The notes beneath the pieces were generated by a model. It saw only the letters and a program-made list of their open reading frames with translations, was not told the DNA's origin and did not search any database. Below are positions 33,750-43,098 of a DNA stretch of 64,000 nt, piece by piece. Position 1 is the first letter of the stretch, and each line of letters begins with the position of its first letter. The translations under genes were made by a program, and so were the position numbers. The stretch is taken from positions 34,542-98,541 of the forward strand of contig JBGSTD010000060.1 of NCBI GenBank assembly GCA_041736675.1. The letters are read 5' to 3'. Origin of the DNA: Salaquimonas sp041736675. GTDB lineage: Bacteria > Pseudomonadota > Alphaproteobacteria > Rhizobiales > Rhizobiaceae.

Positions 33750-35291
33750 ATGACCAACAAATCCTCATCAACCACCAAACGGCTGTCGGTCGCGCTGCTC
33801 GCTTCGACAATGGCATTGTCTGCATTGGCGATCAGCCCGACATCCGGCAATCCGTTCTTATTCAACTCAGTCAACGCTGCAGAGGCCGTACGCATTGACG
33901 GGCCAAAAGCGCCGGGATTTGCCGACGTGGTCGAAGCGGTGTCACCCGCTGTCGTTAGTGTACGGGTAGAGCAGGTCATTCAACCAGCTTCCGATGATGA
34001 GGGTGATGACCGCGAGTTTCGCTTTGATCGCCGTTATGGCGGTGGCAATCGCGATCTTCCTGAGTTTTTCAAGGATAACCCTGACCTTTTCAAGCGCTTC
34101 TTCGGTGAGCGCGGTCCGCGTGGGCGCGATGGTGAAGGTCACGGCCGCAGGCAATTCGGCTCGGCCCAGGGTTCCGGCTTCTTCATTTCCGAGGACGGCT
34201 ACCTCGTTACCAACAATCATGTGGTAGAGGACGGCTCAAAATATACGGTCGTATTGAATGATGGCACTGAACTTGACGCAAAGCTGGTAGGCGCTGACAA
34301 ACGTTCAGATCTGGCAGTGTTGAAGGTAACCGATACCAGAAAATTCACCTTTGTTGGCTTTGCCGAAGGCGAGCCGCGCATTGGTGATTGGGTTGTTGCT
34401 GTGGGTAACCCGTTTGGGCTTGGCGGCACCGTGACAGCAGGGATTGTTTCCGCCCGGGGCAGGGAAGTTGGCTCCAGTCGTTATGATGACTTTATCCAGA
34501 TTGATGCTGCTGTGAACAAGGGCAATTCCGGCGGTCCGGCCTTTGACCTCAATGGCCAGGTGATTGGCGTCAATACTGCCATTTTCTCTCCTTCCGGTGG
34601 CAATGTAGGCATTGCATTTGCAATACCCGCCGCAACTTCGAAGGAAATTGTAGATGATCTGATCGCCAATGGATCAGTGGTGCGCGGTTGGCTTGGCGTT
34701 CAAATTCAGCCTGTTACCAAGGATATCGCAGATGCCCTTGCTCTTGAGAGCGTGAAAGGGGCTATGGTAACAGAACCCCAGAACGACAGCCCTGCTGCAA
34801 AGGCCGGGGTTCGTGCCGGAGATGTGATAACCGAAGTCAATGGACGTCCGGTCAACGGACCCAAGGCACTTGCCCGCCTGATCGGTGAATTCAATCCGGA
34901 TAGCAAAGTCAATCTGACAGTTCTGCGAAATGGCGAGAAGCAGGAAATCAGCGTTACGCTGGGCAAATTGAACGAGAATGATGTCGTTGTAGAAAATGGC
35001 CAGCAACCGGAAACTGAAAGAAGCCCTGGCAAACTTGGTCTTGCCCTGGGTGCCAACCCTGATGGAGAAGGTGTCGTTGTGCTTGAAGTTGCACCCGACA
35101 GCATGGCAGACCAGAAAGGCCTTGTTTCCGGTGACGTTGTTGCTTCGGTAAACGGCGAGCAGGTGAAGACACCGCAAGACGTCGCAAAATTTATCAAACA
35201 GGCAGAAGATGCCGGACGCAAAAGCACGCTCTTCCAGATCAAGCGTGATGGCACATCAAGCTTTGTTGCCATCCCTTTTGAAAAAGGTTGA
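33750..35291 (+). CDS. degP: Periplasmic serine protease DegP/HtrA (Do family)
   Basis: A 513-residue protease/chaperone. A signal peptide covers about residues 1-45. The catalytic triad is His157 (NNHVVE), Asp187 (RSDLAV) and Ser260 (GNSGGPAF). Two PDZ domains follow at about 300-390 and 420-505, each with a G-V-R-A-G-D or G-L-V-S-G-D ligand loop. It degrades or refolds damaged envelope proteins. A glutamate/arginine-rich insertion lies at about 80-135. A ribosome site AAAGGGAAAGTC precedes the ATG and a strong terminator follows. Next comes a two-component pair, a conserved rhizobial order. Confidence 0.95.
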   Translation: MTNKSSSTTKRLSVALLASTMALSALAISPTSGNPFLFNSVNAAEAVRIDGPKAPGFADVVEAVSPAVVSVRVEQVIQPASDDEGDDREFRFDRRYGGGNRDLPEFFKDNPDLFKRFFGERGPRGRDGEGHGRRQFGSAQGSGFFISEDGYLVTNNHVVEDGSKYTVVLNDGTELDAKLVGADKRSDLAVLKVTDTRKFTFVGFAEGEPRIGDWVVAVGNPFGLGGTVTAGIVSARGREVGSSRYDDFIQIDAAVNKGNSGGPAFDLNGQVIGVNTAIFSPSGGNVGIAFAIPAATSKEIVDDLIANGSVVRGWLGVQIQPVTKDIADALALESVKGAMVTEPQNDSPAAKAGVRAGDVITEVNGRPVNGPKALARLIGEFNPDSKVNLTVLRNGEKQEISVTLGKLNENDVVVENGQQPETERSPGKLGLALGANPDGEGVVVLEVAPDSMADQKGLVSGDVVASVNGEQVKTPQDVAKFIKQAEDAGRKSTLFQIKRDGTSSFVAIPFEKG

Positions 35292-35354
35292 GTGGCAACG
35301 ATCACTGATGCCAACAAGGTTGTGGTCTTTCTTCCCCTCTGACCATGACCGTGC

Positions 35355-35393
35355 GCGGCGGGCAACTCCCCATTGCCCGCCGCAGCTATTTTT
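35355..35393 (+). terminator. Intrinsic terminator after degP
   Basis: An 11 bp perfect stem (GCGGCGGGCAA at 35355-35365 with its complement at 35373-35383) around a seven-base loop, followed by AGCTA and five T residues. It lies about 60 bases past the degP stop and separates degP from the response regulator gene. Confidence 0.88.
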
Positions 35394-35441
35394 GTAATGT
35401 AACGTCTGTTCCAACAAACCCGAATGTGATTATGGTTGAAC

Positions 35442-36125
35442 ATGAAAATTTTGATCGTTGAAGATGACGCCGAAGCAGCTGCCTACCTCGCAAAGGCCTT
35501 GAAGGAGGCAGGACACAATCCTGACCTTGCTGCTGATGGTGAAACCGGTTTGGAAATGGCGAGATCAAGTGCATTCGATGTTCTGATCGTGGATCGCATG
35601 TTGCCCAAACGGGATGGTCTTTCCATGTTGAGTACTTTGCGTGACGAGGGTAACGATACGCCTTCCATAATCCTGTCAGCTCTTGGCCAGGTGGATGACC
35701 GTGTGAAGGGCTTGCGTTCAGGCGGTGATGATTACCTGACAAAACCGTATGCGTTCTCTGAGTTGCTGGCACGCATCGAAATTCTCGCGAGAAGGAAAAA
35801 GCCTGAAGAAGCTGAAACCCTGCTGGTTGTCGGCGACTTGCGCCTGGATAGACTTTCCCGCGAAGCCAAACGTGACGGCAAAAAGATACTGCTGCAACCC
35901 CGCGAGTTCCGGCTGCTGGAGTTCCTGATGCGCAATGCCGGAAAAGTTGTCACCCGAACCATGCTTTTGGAAGAAGTCTGGGACTATCATTTCGATCCGC
36001 AGACCAATGTAATTGATGTTCATGTTTCAAGGCTCCGCTCCAAGATCGACAAGGACTTTGCCGAGCCGATGCTGCACACAATTCGCGGCGCCGGATATCT
36101 GCTACGTGCAGGCCAGGAGACATAG
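35442..36125 (+). CDS. OmpR-type response regulator
   Basis: A 227-residue regulator starting MKILIVEDD. The receiver has phosphoacceptor Asp51 in LIVDRMLPKRDG, Ser/Ala in IILSALG and Lys in DYLTKPY. The winged helix has LQPREFRLLEFLMRNAGKVV and NVIDVHVSRLRSKID. A TTG six bases upstream is also in frame but the ATG fits the family. Its partner kinase gene starts five bases after the stop. The signal it answers is not known; the neighbour DegP hints at envelope stress. Confidence 0.9.
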   Translation: MKILIVEDDAEAAAYLAKALKEAGHNPDLAADGETGLEMARSSAFDVLIVDRMLPKRDGLSMLSTLRDEGNDTPSIILSALGQVDDRVKGLRSGGDDYLTKPYAFSELLARIEILARRKKPEEAETLLVVGDLRLDRLSREAKRDGKKILLQPREFRLLEFLMRNAGKVVTRTMLLEEVWDYHFDPQTNVIDVHVSRLRSKIDKDFAEPMLHTIRGAGYLLRAGQET

Positions 36126-36130
36126 TAGGC

Positions 36131-37573
36131 ATGTGGGCGCGTACCCGTTCCCTCTTGCGTGTAACCGCAGTCAGATTGTCGATTGCCTACACTTTGGCTT
36201 TCGGTGTCCTCGCCGTTATTCTTGTTTTCTACATGACAGGCAGCGCAGTCGATTATCTTCGCCAGCAGTTCCAAAACAGCATCAATGAGGAAGTACTTTC
36301 CCTTCAGCAGGTCTACCAGACGCGTGGATTGAACGGACTGATCCGTGCCATGGAGCAGCGTTCGCGGGCACCGGGCGCAAACTTGTATCTGGTCGCCGAC
36401 CCTTCCGGAAATATCATCGCAGGAAACGTTCGCACAATCGACAGCAGCGTATTGGCAAAGACCGGATGGAACATGCATCCCTTCGAGTATCAAGGGTTTG
36501 GTGACAATGAAACACAACGCGAGACCCGCGCTGTGGCCCGTTCGTTCGAATTGCCAAATGGAATGCGAATTCTTATAGGACAAGATATCGGGGAACCCGA
36601 AAGACTGCGTGGCACGGTTCGCAGGGCATTGTCCTTCTCGCTTGGCATGATGCTGCTGGTCGGATTTCTGATTTGGTATTTTGTCGGCAGGCGCGCACTC
36701 AAGCGCATTGATATGGTCTCCAAGTCGACAGAGCGGATATTGGCCGGAGATCAAAGCGAGCGCTTGCCTGTTACCGGTGTCAATGATGAATTTGACAGAT
36801 TGTCACGCCGCATGAACGTGATGCTGGACAGAATATCACATTTGGACAAAGGGTTACGCAATGTTTCGGATTCAATTGCGCATGATCTGAAAACACCGCT
36901 AACTCGATTGCGCAACAAGGCGGATGCGGCATTATCGAGCGATCTGGTAAACAGCAAGAGCCGTGAAGCACTGGGAGAGGTCATGGCGGACGCCGATCAG
37001 TTGATCAAAACCTTCAATGCCCTGCTGATGATTTCGCGCGTCGAGGCAGGTTCCCAGATTACCCAGTTGGCCGAGTTGGACATGACTGAACTTACACAGG
37101 ATGTGGCCGAACTTTATGAGCCGGTCTGTGAAGAAGAGAGGTTCACCTTGAACATTGAAATAGCCTCCGGACTTAGGGTGAATGGCAGCAGGGAATTGCT
37201 TTCACAGGCCTTGACCAATCTGCTGGACAACGCAATCAAATACGGCAAAACTGAAAATGCCGAAGATCAACAAATTTCGATTATCCTGTGTAAAAACAAG
37301 AAAGAGGTTGTCGTTGCAGTCTCTGACAAAGGCCAGGGAATTGCTGCAGAACACTTTGAAAAGGTCAAGGAGCGCTTTACCCGGCTGGATGAAAGCCGAT
37401 CTTTGCCAGGTAATGGTTTGGGCCTTGCCCTGGTTGACGCAATCGTCAAACTCCACAATGGTAAGTTTGAACTCGGTGATGCAAAACCGGGCCTTCTGGC
37501 AAAAATTACACTGCCCGAATTTGAAACGCACCAGAAAGTAAAGTCGACTCCAAATGCATCAAAGTCTGGATGA
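36131..37573 (+). CDS. HAMP-domain sensor histidine kinase
   Basis: A 480-residue membrane kinase. Membrane helices at about 16-37 and 172-192 flank a periplasmic sensor of about 135 residues; a HAMP domain (about 193-245) follows. The H-box DSIAHDLKTPLTRLRNK has His251. The ATPase region shows LTNLLDNAIKYGK, VSDKGQGIAA and GNGLGLALVDAI. It pairs with the preceding regulator. Its last 20 bases overlap the start of glnE in a different frame. Confidence 0.9.
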   Translation: MWARTRSLLRVTAVRLSIAYTLAFGVLAVILVFYMTGSAVDYLRQQFQNSINEEVLSLQQVYQTRGLNGLIRAMEQRSRAPGANLYLVADPSGNIIAGNVRTIDSSVLAKTGWNMHPFEYQGFGDNETQRETRAVARSFELPNGMRILIGQDIGEPERLRGTVRRALSFSLGMMLLVGFLIWYFVGRRALKRIDMVSKSTERILAGDQSERLPVTGVNDEFDRLSRRMNVMLDRISHLDKGLRNVSDSIAHDLKTPLTRLRNKADAALSSDLVNSKSREALGEVMADADQLIKTFNALLMISRVEAGSQITQLAELDMTELTQDVAELYEPVCEEERFTLNIEIASGLRVNGSRELLSQALTNLLDNAIKYGKTENAEDQQISIILCKNKKEVVVAVSDKGQGIAAEHFEKVKERFTRLDESRSLPGNGLGLALVDAIVKLHNGKFELGDAKPGLLAKITLPEFETHQKVKSTPNASKSG

Positions 37574-40538
37574 AATACTGGGTTCCCGACAAGTTGAACT
37601 GCCATATCAAAACCTCAAGAAGATGCAACTTGTCGAAGCTGAAATACTGGATAAATTGTCTTCAGCATCGGATGACTTTCCGCTAGCGGGAAAAATTTGC
37701 GAACTGTTGAAATCCGATACTGCGTCGCTTCGTTTTCTGGCTTCAGTATTTTCACTCTCGCCATATCTGAAAGATTGCGCGCTGATCCAGTCTGATTTAC
37801 TGGCGCAGGTCCTGTCTGTTCCATTCGAAACCGGATTGACGAAGACCATCGAAGAGACCCGCATTGCTTGGCGGACGCACACTTCAACCAGTGATTTGAT
37901 GAAAGCCTTGCGCCTTGCAAAGCGCCGCATTTCACTAACGCTGGGAATTGCTGATCTTGGTGGCTGGTTGCATCCGGCACAAATAACGCGGGCATTAAGC
38001 GAGTTTGCCGACGCGGCGCTGGGAGCAGCCTGTGATCACCTGATGGCCGAATTGCACCGCTCCGGCAAGGTGAAGATACTCGATGAAGGCAATCCGTGTG
38101 ATGCGTCAGGCCTGATTGTGCTGGGAATGGGGAAATATGGTGCCTTTGAGCTCAACTATTCTTCTGACATCGATATCATCCTGTTTTTTGATCTCTCATG
38201 CAAAATCGAGGTAACAGGCGATGATCCGACAACTGTTTTTGTCCGTTTTGCCAAACAGTTGAGCCGGATTTTACAAGAGCGAACGGGTGACGGATATGTT
38301 TTTCGGGTAGATCTGCGCCTGCGCCCTGATCCGGGTTCAACACCACTGGCAATTCCGGTCGAAACAGCCTTCAACTACTACGAAGCTTATGGCCAGAATT
38401 GGGAACGGGCAGCATTTATCAAGGCAAGGGCCGTGGCTGGTGATATCCAGTCAGGGAACAATTTTCTCAGCGAGCTTTCTCCGTTTATCTGGCGGAAATA
38501 TCTCGATTTTGCAGCCATTCAGGATGTTCATTCGATCAAGCGCCAGATACATGCGCACAAGGGCCATGGCGAGATCGCTGTAAAAGGCCACAACGTCAAA
38601 CTCGGTCGCGGCGGCATTCGCGAAATCGAGTTTTTTGTTCAAACGCAACAACTGATTGCCGGCGGAAGGCGTGAACAGCTTCGCAAGACTGGAACCATCG
38701 AAGGTCTGAACGCATTAAGTGCAGACGGATGGATCAGCCAGCAAACCGCAGATGAATTGACAACGGCATACTGGTATCTGCGCTCTGTCGAGCATCGCAT
38801 CCAGATGGTCGCCGATGAGCAAAGTCATACATTGCCCGAAGATGATGCGGGGCTCGAGCGCATAGCATTCTTGATGGGTGCCAAATCGGCCGAGGAATTC
38901 TCTGAGAAAATCACAGAAGTAATGCGCCTTGTTGGTTCGCACTATGCGGCATTGTTCGAAAAGTCGCCGGAATTGTCGGGACGGGGTGGCAATCTCGTCT
39001 TTACAGGCGACGACGATGATCCTGGAACCGTGAACACCATCGCTGAAATGGGTTTCAAGCAACCCTCACAGATAATCTCAACCATCAAGGGTTGGCATTA
39101 CGGCCGGTACAACGCTGTTCGTACTGCCCCGGCGCGCGAAATGCTCACCGAGCTTACACCCGGTCTTTTGGAGGCTTTTTCCGAGACCCAAAACCCAGAT
39201 GTTGATTTCTTCGCTTTCGACCGTTTTCTGGCAGGTCTTCCCGCAGGCATCCAGTTCTTTTCCATCCTGAAATCCAACGACAATCTGATACGGTTGATTA
39301 CCTTGATCCTCGGATCGGCGCCGCGCCTTGCAAGCATCATTACAAGAAAGCCTCATATATTCGATGGGCTGATTGACCCCTCTTTCACTGCAAGCATTCC
39401 GGAGCCTGAGGAACTGATCAGGCGGCTTGATATTGCCCTTGATCGTTCAGGCAATTATGAGGCAAAGCTTGATCAGGCACGAATTTTTGCAGCCGAACAA
39501 AGGTTTCTGATCGGTATTCGTTTGATCAATCGCACGATCAATGCGAGGCAGGCCGGCATCGCCTTTACGCGCCTCGCAGAAACAATGTTGAAATGCATGC
39601 TCAAGGTTGTCCGCGATGAATTCGAACTGCGCCACGGCAAAATTGCCAGCGGTCAAATGGCAATTCTTGGAATGGGTAGGCTTGGTAGCGCAGACCTGAC
39701 CGCCAGCTCCGACCTTGACCTAATTTTCCTCTACTCACACGATGAAGATGCGGAGGCTTCAGATGGGAAAAAACCGCTTTATCCGCAACAGTATTTTGTC
39801 CGCCTTGTCCAGCGCCTGACAACGGCGATGAGCGCGCAAACTGCTGAGGGCGTGATTTACGAACTCGATTTCCGTTTGCGGCCCTCAGGTAATTCAGGCC
39901 CTCTTGCCACACATCTGCAATCTTTCAGCAAGTATCAGCGTGATGAGGCCTGGGTATGGGAAAGCCAATCGATGGTGAGAGCACGCGCCATTACCGGTGA
40001 TTTGGAAATAATGGGCCAAATAGAAAGTGAATTGCGGACTATTCGTGAGGCAGGGCGTGACAAGCAGAAAGTAACTGCCGAAATTCTGGATATGCGCAAA
40101 ACGCTCGACAAGGAGAAACCTGCAAAAAACTGCTTCGATGTAAAGCGTGCCGAGGGCGGATTGATCGATATAGAATTCCTTGCCCAGTGGGCTGTCCTGA
40201 CCAGTGATGTTGCTCTGCCAGAGCCTTATAATTCTTCCACATCAACGATAATAGATTGGATTCCGGAAGACAGGATCAGTCCTGATGACCGCGAAACACT
40301 AAAAAACGCCTATCAATTCTACAATGCTGTTTTGCAGATACAGCGTGTCTGCCTTGACGGAACATTTGATCCTGACGATGGGGACAAAGGTTTCATCGGC
40401 CTGTTGACCGAGCAGGTTTCCATTCCTGATATCCGCACCTTGAAGGCTGAATTGATCCAAACACAAAACTCGGTCCGGGCAATTTTTCGCAACGTTCTTT
40501 CGAGGAAAGCAGATAAAAAAATCCCCGAACCTTTGTAA
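37554..40538 (+). CDS. glnE: Glutamine synthetase adenylyltransferase/deadenylase GlnE
   Basis: A 994-residue bifunctional enzyme that adds AMP to, or removes it from, glutamine synthetase in response to PII. Both nucleotidyltransferase domains are visible: the N-terminal deadenylylase with MGKYGAFELNYSSDIDIILF (about residue 190), and the C-terminal adenylyltransferase with MGRLGSADLTASSDLDLIFL (about residue 705), each with the G-x-D-x-D metal site. Other family marks are KLGRGGIREIEFFVQ and AEGGLIDIEFLAQW. Length is normal. Its start overlaps the kinase gene by 20 bases. Confidence 0.95.
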   Translation: MHQSLDEILGSRQVELPYQNLKKMQLVEAEILDKLSSASDDFPLAGKICELLKSDTASLRFLASVFSLSPYLKDCALIQSDLLAQVLSVPFETGLTKTIEETRIAWRTHTSTSDLMKALRLAKRRISLTLGIADLGGWLHPAQITRALSEFADAALGAACDHLMAELHRSGKVKILDEGNPCDASGLIVLGMGKYGAFELNYSSDIDIILFFDLSCKIEVTGDDPTTVFVRFAKQLSRILQERTGDGYVFRVDLRLRPDPGSTPLAIPVETAFNYYEAYGQNWERAAFIKARAVAGDIQSGNNFLSELSPFIWRKYLDFAAIQDVHSIKRQIHAHKGHGEIAVKGHNVKLGRGGIREIEFFVQTQQLIAGGRREQLRKTGTIEGLNALSADGWISQQTADELTTAYWYLRSVEHRIQMVADEQSHTLPEDDAGLERIAFLMGAKSAEEFSEKITEVMRLVGSHYAALFEKSPELSGRGGNLVFTGDDDDPGTVNTIAEMGFKQPSQIISTIKGWHYGRYNAVRTAPAREMLTELTPGLLEAFSETQNPDVDFFAFDRFLAGLPAGIQFFSILKSNDNLIRLITLILGSAPRLASIITRKPHIFDGLIDPSFTASIPEPEELIRRLDIALDRSGNYEAKLDQARIFAAEQRFLIGIRLINRTINARQAGIAFTRLAETMLKCMLKVVRDEFELRHGKIASGQMAILGMGRLGSADLTASSDLDLIFLYSHDEDAEASDGKKPLYPQQYFVRLVQRLTTAMSAQTAEGVIYELDFRLRPSGNSGPLATHLQSFSKYQRDEAWVWESQSMVRARAITGDLEIMGQIESELRTIREAGRDKQKVTAEILDMRKTLDKEKPAKNCFDVKRAEGGLIDIEFLAQWAVLTSDVALPEPYNSSTSTIIDWIPEDRISPDDRETLKNAYQFYNAVLQIQRVCLDGTFDPDDGDKGFIGLLTEQVSIPDIRTLKAELIQTQNSVRAIFRNVLSRKADKKIPEPL

Positions 40539-40548
40539 GATCCGGGGA
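40515..40548 (-). terminator. Intrinsic terminator for the minus-strand kinase gene, inside the glnE 3' end
   Basis: On the minus strand, the stem arms at 40543-40548 and 40522-40527 (TCCCCG/CGGGGA) are followed by seven T residues (complement of 40515-40521). The hairpin overlaps the last codons of glnE and lies 35 bases past the stop of the convergent kinase gene. Confidence 0.75.
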
Positions 40549-40582
40549 GCCAGTTGGCAGGGAGTGGTGAAAAGAGGCGCGA

Positions 40583-42919
40583 TCAGATCGGCATCTTTGA
40601 TTTGGAAAGCGGCAGTTGCAGCGATACGATGGTTCCCCTGTTTTCAACCGAACGCATGCGCAAGGCGCCGCCATGCATTTCGGCCAGCGATCGGGATATG
40701 GCGAGACCAAGACCGGAACCTTTGTGATTGCGGGTCAACTGGTTTTGAACCTGTTCAAAGGGTCGTCCGAGCTTTCTAAGATCTTCCCTGGAAATGCCAA
40801 TGCCGTTGTCTTCGATCGTAATTCGAAGAAAATTTGAAACGATTCGGGCTCGCACATTGATCTTGCCACCGCTGCGGCTGAATTTGACGGCGTTTGACAG
40901 CAGGTTGAGCAGTATCTGCTTTACAGCGCGACGGTCAGCCTTGATGCGAAGGCTGGACTTGATTTCATCTTCAATCGTCAGGTTCTTTATTTCTGCATCC
41001 CGATTGATGATACGAAGCGTTTCCTCGATAATGTCCTCAACGATTATTGTTTCATAATTGAGCGTGAACCGTCCTGCTTCAATTTTCGACATGTCCAGAA
41101 TATCATTGATGACTCCAAGCAGAAAATGCCCGCTATCATGAATGTCGCGGCAATATTCATGATATTTGCTGGCGCCAAGAGGGCCGAACATTTCTTCCTG
41201 CATGATTTCTGAAAAGCCGATGACTGCGTTTAGCGGTGTTCGCAGTTCGTGGCTCATATTGGCCAGAAAGTCGGATTTTGCCTTGTTGGCAGCTTCAGCA
41301 CGGTTTTTTTGAACAGCGTGCATGTCGGCCAATTCGACCAATTGCTGTGCCTGAAGTTCCAGTGTCTGGCGGGATCTCTTGAGATCGGCAATGGTTGCTT
41401 TCAGACGACCTTCAGAATCGATCAGTTTGTTCTCGTGCCGTTTGATTGTTGTAATGTCATTGCCGACAGAAACATATCCGCCATCCTTGGTACGACGTTC
41501 GTTGATCTGTAGCCAACGCCCGTCATTGAGTTGTGCTTCGTATGAGCGGGCATTGGTACTTTCAGGGCCGCTCAACATGATCTGGTTGCTGACAAGTGAA
41601 ATGGTGGCATGATCCATCAAATCATTGTAGCTGATACCGGGGACCGCAAACTCAGGCTTAATTCCGTGCAGTTGTTGAAACTTGCTGTTGCACATGACCA
41701 GCTTCTTGTTGCTGTCCCACAACACAAAAGCCTCTGAAAGATTTTCAATTGCATCATGAAGACGGCTGGCAATACGGCGGGTGCGCTGGCGAATTCGCTC
41801 TTGCTCGCTGACATCGATGGCGATGCCAATAAGGTGCGGTGTGCCTTTCTCGGTCTGAACCACTTGGGCGCGAATGCGGACCCAAACCCAATCTCCATTG
41901 GCATGGCTCATTCGAAAGACCTTGTCGACCGCTTCGGCATTTTCGACCAGAACCATGTCAACCAGCAGTCGAAGATCAGTGTCCTGGGGATGCACAAGTC
42001 CGGCAAGATCCTTGAATACCAGGACATCCTTGCCGGCTGTCATTCCAAGAATCTGATACATCGAATCGGACCAATAGACGCGGTCATTCGAAATGTCCCA
42101 ATCCCACAGGCCGCATTTTCCTCGAAGCAGGGCGGTATCGAACCTGCGCTGCGTAATTGCATAAATTTCATCGGCTGCGTTGGCGCGGGTACTTTGCGCA
42201 AAATAGGCATAGAGAATTACCAGCAGAATACTCGAAGTGCCGACAAACAGGGATACATTGGTGGATACGGTCTTGCGCCAGACTTCCATCATCGGCTTGG
42301 TTGGCTGATAAATCGTAATGCCGCCATAAGGGCCGTCCATCGAGCGGTGAACAGCAAGGGCTTGCTCAGCCCCGTCAACAAGTATGTTTTGCGACTCAAT
42401 CGACTTTCCGAACCGGGTCAGAAGAAGCGAATTTTGAAAGACCGAATTGAGATGCCTGCCATAAAAGCGTTGTTCATAGGGTATTGTGGCCCGGATGAAA
42501 CCATCTTGGTCTGACAGAACCATTTGTCGGTCTTTTTGCAGATATCGGGCTGGAATATTGTCACTGAGCAGGTTTTGCAGCTCGTTTGCGCTCATTGTTT
42601 GCGGAGTTTTGGTTACCTGATATGAAAGTTTTGCTTCCACCAGTTCAGCAATGAAATAAAGTTCAGCCTTGTTGGCATCTACAATCTGCTGTCCCATGGT
42701 GTTGATCTGCACCCAGCGGGCCAATCCAATAATCACCAGAAAGATAACAATCAGCACCGGCACTAACCGGCGCAACCACCCCTCTGAGCTTAAAAGACGT
42801 TCGTAAGCGGGATGGCTCAACTGCTTTGCATAGCCAGCGATGCCGGGTCGGAAATGCTTCGTGTCAGCATTTGAATCCATAACCCCGGCGCGCGCAAAGC
42901 GTGCGTCAGCATTTGCCAT
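40583..42919 (-). CDS. PAS domain sensor histidine kinase, PleC/PdhS/CbrA-like
   Basis: A 778-residue membrane kinase. After a basic N-terminus come a helix at about 50-68 and a second at about 224-242, flanking a periplasmic sensor. Two PAS regions follow: the first with GLWDWDISNDRVYWSDSMYQ and a PAC segment, the second with NLSEAFVLWDSNKKLVMCNS. The H-box is LANMSHELRTPLNAVIGF with His557; the ATPase has LLNLLSNAVKFSRSGG and GSGLGLAISRSLAEMHGG. This H-box and the following LGVINDILDMSKIEAG suggest the DivK-linked kinase class of Alphaproteobacteria, a cell-cycle role that is inference. The start at 42919 has GGGGAGG upstream; the open frame runs to 42955. Confidence 0.88.
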   Translation of the reverse strand: MANADARFARAGVMDSNADTKHFRPGIAGYAKQLSHPAYERLLSSEGWLRRLVPVLIVIFLVIIGLARWVQINTMGQQIVDANKAELYFIAELVEAKLSYQVTKTPQTMSANELQNLLSDNIPARYLQKDRQMVLSDQDGFIRATIPYEQRFYGRHLNSVFQNSLLLTRFGKSIESQNILVDGAEQALAVHRSMDGPYGGITIYQPTKPMMEVWRKTVSTNVSLFVGTSSILLVILYAYFAQSTRANAADEIYAITQRRFDTALLRGKCGLWDWDISNDRVYWSDSMYQILGMTAGKDVLVFKDLAGLVHPQDTDLRLLVDMVLVENAEAVDKVFRMSHANGDWVWVRIRAQVVQTEKGTPHLIGIAIDVSEQERIRQRTRRIASRLHDAIENLSEAFVLWDSNKKLVMCNSKFQQLHGIKPEFAVPGISYNDLMDHATISLVSNQIMLSGPESTNARSYEAQLNDGRWLQINERRTKDGGYVSVGNDITTIKRHENKLIDSEGRLKATIADLKRSRQTLELQAQQLVELADMHAVQKNRAEAANKAKSDFLANMSHELRTPLNAVIGFSEIMQEEMFGPLGASKYHEYCRDIHDSGHFLLGVINDILDMSKIEAGRFTLNYETIIVEDIIEETLRIINRDAEIKNLTIEDEIKSSLRIKADRRAVKQILLNLLSNAVKFSRSGGKINVRARIVSNFLRITIEDNGIGISREDLRKLGRPFEQVQNQLTRNHKGSGLGLAISRSLAEMHGGALRMRSVENRGTIVSLQLPLSKSKMPI

Positions 42920-43098
42920 CGAGATGGCCTCCCCGTGTGAAATGTGGATCGTCAAAACCGCATCGACGATTCGTACTCACCATGAATCACACGGAATCAC
43001 CTTGTCCATAGGCAGAGAATCACTTTTGTGCCAAAGCAGCAAAATTCTTGCCAAAATCTTAACAAGTGAGTCTTTTGAGTCACACTTTCCGAATCGGA

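Noticed and set aside
34706..35443. 245-codon open frame on the minus strand
   Set aside because: It is antisense to degP, with low-complexity Ser/Pro/Thr-rich translation, typical of a shadow frame.
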